DNA from: CAYLRY01 sp964386535
GTDB lineage: Bacteria > Chloroflexota > Dehalococcoidia > Dehalococcoidales > UBA3254
Direction: 5' to 3'
NCBI GenBank assembly: GCA_964386535.1
Contig: CAYLRY010000034.1
Location: 1 to 33,124 of the forward strand
DNA length: 33,124 nt
Shown: piece by piece, positions 30,200-33,124 of the stretch
Layout of the letters: each line of letters begins with the position of its first letter
Position numbering within the stretch: position 1 is the first letter of the stretch
The notes under the pieces: model-generated
The model's database searches: none
Seen by the model: the letters and a program-made list of their open reading frames with translations, nothing else
Told to the model about the DNA's origin: nothing
Program-made: the position numbers and the translations under genes

Positions 30200-30514
30200 C
30201 TATTGGTCCTGTAACTCAGATAAGAAAAAACTCACCATCCGCTTGTTGTTCATGGCGATAAACTCAGGTAAAACACAGAGTAGATGTTCATAAGCCAGGC
30301 ACAAGGTCTTCAATGATTCTACCGGCTTCCGGTCGATGGCTTCCAGCCTGGCTGTGATATCTTCTCCCAGGGCCTTTTCTTCACCTGTGGATTCACCATG
30401 TTCGTATTTTTGTTTAAGAGAATGTACCAGTGAGCATTCCCGTTCGATCAAGTTTATCAGCTCAGCATTAATAGCCTGTGAATCAATCAAACGGTGGTAC
30501 AGCACTTCATTCAT
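30200..30514 (-). CDS. Hypothetical helical protein, 104 aa
   Basis: I do not recognise a family. The start is supported by TAAGGAG (30521-30527), 6 nt before the ATG. The protein is hydrophilic and looks almost entirely helical (LINLIERECSLVHSLKQKYE; LEAIDRKPVESLKTLCLAYE). It has no signal peptide and no membrane segment. The length and coiled-coil-like pattern are reminiscent of small chaperone-like proteins, but nothing diagnostic is present. It is convergent with the membrane protein (9 nt apart) and stands alone, with the aldehyde dehydrogenase pair upstream on the same strand. Confidence 0.65.
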   Translation of the reverse strand: MNEVLYHRLIDSQAINAELINLIERECSLVHSLKQKYEHGESTGEEKALGEDITARLEAIDRKPVESLKTLCLAYEHLLCVLPEFIAMNNKRMVSFFLSELQDQ

Positions 30515-30586
30515 TTCAGACTCCTTATAAGATATTAGGAACCCAGAGAAGCACTACCAACTATGGCCGGACAAGTTGAGCCTGAA

Positions 30587-30618
30587 GGGATTCCGTTTCC
30601 TCAAGGAAACGGAATCCC
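30587..30618. terminator. Perfect 14-bp hairpin downstream of the aldehyde dehydrogenase
   Basis: GGGATTCCGTTTCC (30587-30600) pairs perfectly with GGAAACGGAATCCC (30605-30618) over a TCAA loop. It lies 24 nt past the dehydrogenase stop on the minus strand. No T run follows in either direction, so it may be a terminator of the weaker kind or an mRNA 3'-end stabiliser. Confidence 0.5.
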
Positions 30619-30642
30619 AATGTACAGGGTTAATCTGTTATT

Positions 30643-32112
30643 CTATGAACGTGGCGGAAGAGGCTGAGGCCTCCTTTCTATCAAGTTAATATTGACTACC
30701 TTAAGCTGTAAGTACTCAAGGATGCCGACTTCACCGCCGGACCGTCCAATGCCGCTTTCTTTGACGCCGCCCCATGGCTGGCCGTCGGTCAGGCCGCTGC
30801 CGTTGACGAAGAAGTTGCCGCAGACGATCTCGTTGCCGAGCCTCATGCCGCGGGTGATGTTCTTAGTCCATACGATGGAAGAAAGGCCATAGGAGGTATC
30901 ATTGGCCAGTTTAATGACTTCTTCTTCTGTGGAGAATTTCAAGAAGCAGGAAACGGGCCCAAAGATCTCTTCGCGGGCAATCTTCATGTTCTGGGTAACG
31001 CCACTGAAAGCCGTAGGCAATACATAATAACCTTTATCTAACGGCGGGGTGGTAGGCCGTACTCCGCCAATTACCAGTTTGGCCCCCTCATCAAGGCCGG
31101 ACTTGATATAGGCTTCCACGCTGTCGCGGTGCTCCTTGCTGACCAGCGGACCCATAGTGGTTTTAGGATCCGTAGGTGGACCGGTGACGACCTTTTTAGC
31201 GTTCTCTATGTATTTGGCGATGAACTCATCGTGAATTTTCACATGCAGGTAGAACCTGCCCGGAGAACCGCAAATCTGGCCGGAGTTATTGCACTGCGCC
31301 GTTACTGCATATTCAGCAGCTGCATCCAGATCAGCATCGTCAAAGACGATAACCGGGTTCTTGCCGCCCAGCTCCAGACTCATCCTCTTGATATTTCGGG
31401 AGCCCAGCTCCATGATGCGCTTACCGGTAGCCGAACTGCCGGTAAAGGAAATGCCCTGGACATCCAGATGAGCAGCCAGAGCTTCGCCTGTAGTGCTGCC
31501 GGGACCCGTGACAATGTTAACGGTGCCCGGAGGAAGGTCAGACTTGGCAATAATCTCTCCCAGTCTTAGGGCTGACAGACAGTCGACACTTGGCGGTTTA
31601 ATGATGCAGGTGTTGCCGGTAGCCAGGCAGGGGCCCAGCTTGGACATGACCATTACCAGGGGCATGTTCCAGGGGGTGATTAAGCCGAGTACACCAATGG
31701 GCTCGTACTGCATGTAGATCAGGGCATTAGAGCGCCGGGGGGCAGTCCTGCCCATGACAGAACGAACAGCATCAACACCGCCCCTGATCATGAAACCGGC
31801 TGACATGCCGAGGCTCATGCCCATCTGCATGGGATAACCATGGTCTGCAATTTCAAGCTCACCCAGCTCTTTGCCGATGGCGGCAATGGCATCGCCCAGT
31901 TTATTGATGGCCATTTGCCGTTCCTGCAAAGACTTATGAGACCAGATGGGGTAGGCTTTCTTAGCAGCGGCTACAGCTTTTTCGATATCTTCTTTGCCGC
32001 CCAGTGGGACTTTACCTATAACTTCTTCAGTGGCCGGGTTATATACATCAAAGGTATGTTTTGAGACGGCGTCTACCAACTGGCCGTCGATCAACATCTT
32101 ATATTCTTTCAT
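30643..32112 (-). CDS. Aldehyde dehydrogenase (NAD(P)-dependent)
   Basis: A 489-aa member of the aldehyde dehydrogenase superfamily, oxidising an aldehyde to its acid. The key residues are present: N149 in TPWNM, K172 in IIKPPS, the Rossmann motif FTGSSATGKRI, E247 in LELGGKNP, and nucleophile C281 in NNSGQICGSPGRF. EEIFGPV and the C-terminal KESGIGRSGG are typical. The substrate cannot be inferred. AAGGAG (32119-32124) sits 6 nt before the ATG. It follows a paralogue on the same strand 100 nt upstream, probably one operon. The gene is richer in G+C than the rest of the window (39 of 60 bases at 30721-30780), which suggests transfer or strong selection. Confidence 0.94.
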   Translation of the reverse strand: MKEYKMLIDGQLVDAVSKHTFDVYNPATEEVIGKVPLGGKEDIEKAVAAAKKAYPIWSHKSLQERQMAINKLGDAIAAIGKELGELEIADHGYPMQMGMSLGMSAGFMIRGGVDAVRSVMGRTAPRRSNALIYMQYEPIGVLGLITPWNMPLVMVMSKLGPCLATGNTCIIKPPSVDCLSALRLGEIIAKSDLPPGTVNIVTGPGSTTGEALAAHLDVQGISFTGSSATGKRIMELGSRNIKRMSLELGGKNPVIVFDDADLDAAAEYAVTAQCNNSGQICGSPGRFYLHVKIHDEFIAKYIENAKKVVTGPPTDPKTTMGPLVSKEHRDSVEAYIKSGLDEGAKLVIGGVRPTTPPLDKGYYVLPTAFSGVTQNMKIAREEIFGPVSCFLKFSTEEEVIKLANDTSYGLSSIVWTKNITRGMRLGNEIVCGNFFVNGSGLTDGQPWGGVKESGIGRSGGEVGILEYLQLKVVNINLIERRPQPLPPRS

Positions 32113-32136
32113 TTATCGCTCCTTTTTTACCTACGA

Positions 32137-32161
32137 GTTTCGAGTTTCCTGTTTCGAGTTT
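32137..32161. repeat. Short direct repeat GTTTCGAGTTT between the aldehyde dehydrogenase genes
   Basis: Two exact copies of an 11-mer, GTTTCGAGTTT, at 32137-32147 and 32151-32161 (14-bp period), with a partial third copy, ACGAGTTT, just before at 32133-32140. It lies in the 100-nt spacer between the two genes, just upstream of the ribosome site of the downstream gene. Confidence 0.6.
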
Positions 32162-32212
32162 AGGGAGAGGGGAGATTAAAAACTGGAAAACAGTGACCCT
32201 CCTTTTCTTCCC

Positions 32213-33124
32213 TTACATTTCATTCCACGGTCTGTGCTTCATTTCGGTCAGATCGACATAGATAACTTTCTCCTGGGCATACTCTTTGATGCCGCCCTTT
32301 CCTATGCCGCTCTCTTTAAAGCCTCCCCAGGCCATGCCCTCAGCCAGTTGATGTTCGTTGATCCAGACATCACCGCATTCCATCTGGTTGCCCACTCTAA
32401 TAGCGCGTCCGGTATTCTTGGTGAAGATAACGCAGGAAAGGCCATAACGGTTGTCATTGGCCCAGTCGATGACCTGCTGTTCGGAGGAGAAGGGCTGCAT
32501 GAAGATAGCCACAGGTCCAAAGACCTCTTCCCTGGCGATGGTCATATCCTGAGTAACGCCGGTAATGACAGTCGGCATCACCCAGAAGCCTTTATCATAC
32601 GGAGGAGCAGTAGGCCGTTCACCGCCCAGAACCACCCTGCCGCCCTGCTTCACAGCGCCCTGAATATAGTTTTCAATTTTATCGCGATGCTCTTTGCTGA
32701 CCACAGGGCCCATCTGGGTCTTGGGGTCCATACCATTGCCGACTCTAAGAGCCTTAGCGCCAGTGATGAACTTTTCCAGGAACTCGTCATAGACCTTCTC
32801 ATGAATGTAGAAACGTCCGGGAGCGGCGCAGACCTGGCCGCAGTTGCGCATACAGGCGCGGAGGCCTGTCTCTACTGCGGTCTGCATCTCAGCATCATCG
32901 AAAACAATGAAGGGGTTTTTACCGCCCAACTCCAGGTCCATGCGCTTTACATTCTTGCTGCCCAGTTCCATTATCCTCTTACCGGTTTCGGAGCTTCCGG
33001 TAAAGCCAATGCCCCAGATATCCGGATGAGCAGCGAGTTGTTCGCCTACTGAGCTGCCGGGGCCGGTGATCACATTGACCACGCCGGGAGGCAGCGGGGA
33101 CTTGGCCAGTGCTTCAGCCAGTTT
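32213..33124 (-). CDS. Aldehyde dehydrogenase, second copy (5' end outside window)
   Basis: The frame is open to the last base of the window, so the N-terminal part (probably about 185 residues) is missing; the visible 303 residues start KLAEALAKSPLPPGVVNVI. The superfamily marks are FTGSSETGKRIMELG, the glutamate of DLELGGKNPFIVF, the nucleophilic cysteine in NCGQVCAAPGRF, EEVFGPVAIF and KESGIGKGG. It is clearly a paralogue of the neighbouring gene but diverged, ending DLTEMKHRPWNEM. The apparent internal start at 33082 is only a GTG codon within the conserved GVVNVITGPGSS motif and is not used here. It is GC-rich like its neighbour, and a long antisense frame arises from that composition. 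Confidence 0.94.
   Translation of the reverse strand, partial: KLAEALAKSPLPPGVVNVITGPGSSVGEQLAAHPDIWGIGFTGSSETGKRIMELGSKNVKRMDLELGGKNPFIVFDDAEMQTAVETGLRACMRNCGQVCAAPGRFYIHEKVYDEFLEKFITGAKALRVGNGMDPKTQMGPVVSKEHRDKIENYIQGAVKQGGRVVLGGERPTAPPYDKGFWVMPTVITGVTQDMTIAREEVFGPVAIFMQPFSSEQQVIDWANDNRYGLSCVIFTKNTGRAIRVGNQMECGDVWINEHQLAEGMAWGGFKESGIGKGGIKEYAQEKVIYVDLTEMKHRPWNEM

Noticed and set aside
31129..31569. Plus-strand frame of 146 codons
   Set aside because: Antisense shadow of the first aldehyde dehydrogenase.
32234..33052. Open frame of 272 codons on the plus strand
   Set aside because: It is antisense to a clear aldehyde dehydrogenase and results from GC-rich codon bias; no domain or ribosome site.

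Overview
The window looks like the chromosome of an anaerobic bacterium of the Chloroflexota, most likely class Dehalococcoidia or a close relative. This is inferred from gene content, not from a marker gene. The supporting genes are a B12-dependent class II ribonucleotide reductase with NrdR, an NrpR-type nitrogen regulator (mostly archaeal, known in few bacteria), several soluble PAS kinases with OmpR-type regulators, a siroheme/ferredoxin redox protein, and an S21-YqeY pair. Base composition is moderate (mid-40s % G+C by eye), except for the GC-richer aldehyde dehydrogenase pair at the right end. I saw no rRNA, tRNA, CRISPR array, transposase or phage gene.

Layout. 1-4260: tail of an unknown gene and its terminator, then an nrdR-nrdJ operon behind a promoter with two NrdR-box-like sites, then a structured leader and an 88-aa orphan protein. 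4281-9028: a signalling island of three closely related response regulators around one soluble four-PAS histidine kinase. 9289-12683: a divergent adenine-deaminase-like amidohydrolase overlapping a radical SAM gene by 4 nt. 12698-17074: a HAD hydrolase (minus strand), then a flavin-reductase-like protein, a NudC-type Nudix hydrolase and a second kinase/regulator pair. 17179-20397: nrpR (operator-like inverted repeat in its promoter), hisF and glutamate dehydrogenase, apparently one nitrogen-related operon, closed by a strong bidirectional terminator.

20465-24958, minus strand: rpsU, yqeY, then purL and purQ. PurL carries two PurS-like domains fused at its N terminus. 25098-27820: a lipoprotein and a divergent YtcJ-like amidohydrolase. 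28065-29609: a single-chain protein with two sulfite-reductase-like halves, both bearing a cysteine set resembling a siroheme-[4Fe-4S] site, plus a two-cluster ferredoxin domain. 29801-30514: a duplicated four-helix membrane protein and a small helical orphan. 30643-33124: two aldehyde dehydrogenase paralogues, the second cut by the window end.

Several starts were moved from the longest open frame to one supported by a ribosome binding site or by family alignment: nrdR, nrdJ, the amidohydrolases, both the second kinase and its regulator, and the lipoprotein. The points most worth following are the two-site siroheme protein, the NrdR and NrpR operator architectures, the leader before the 88-aa gene, and the PurS-PurS-PurL fusion. 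All calls come from reading the sequence; no database search was run.
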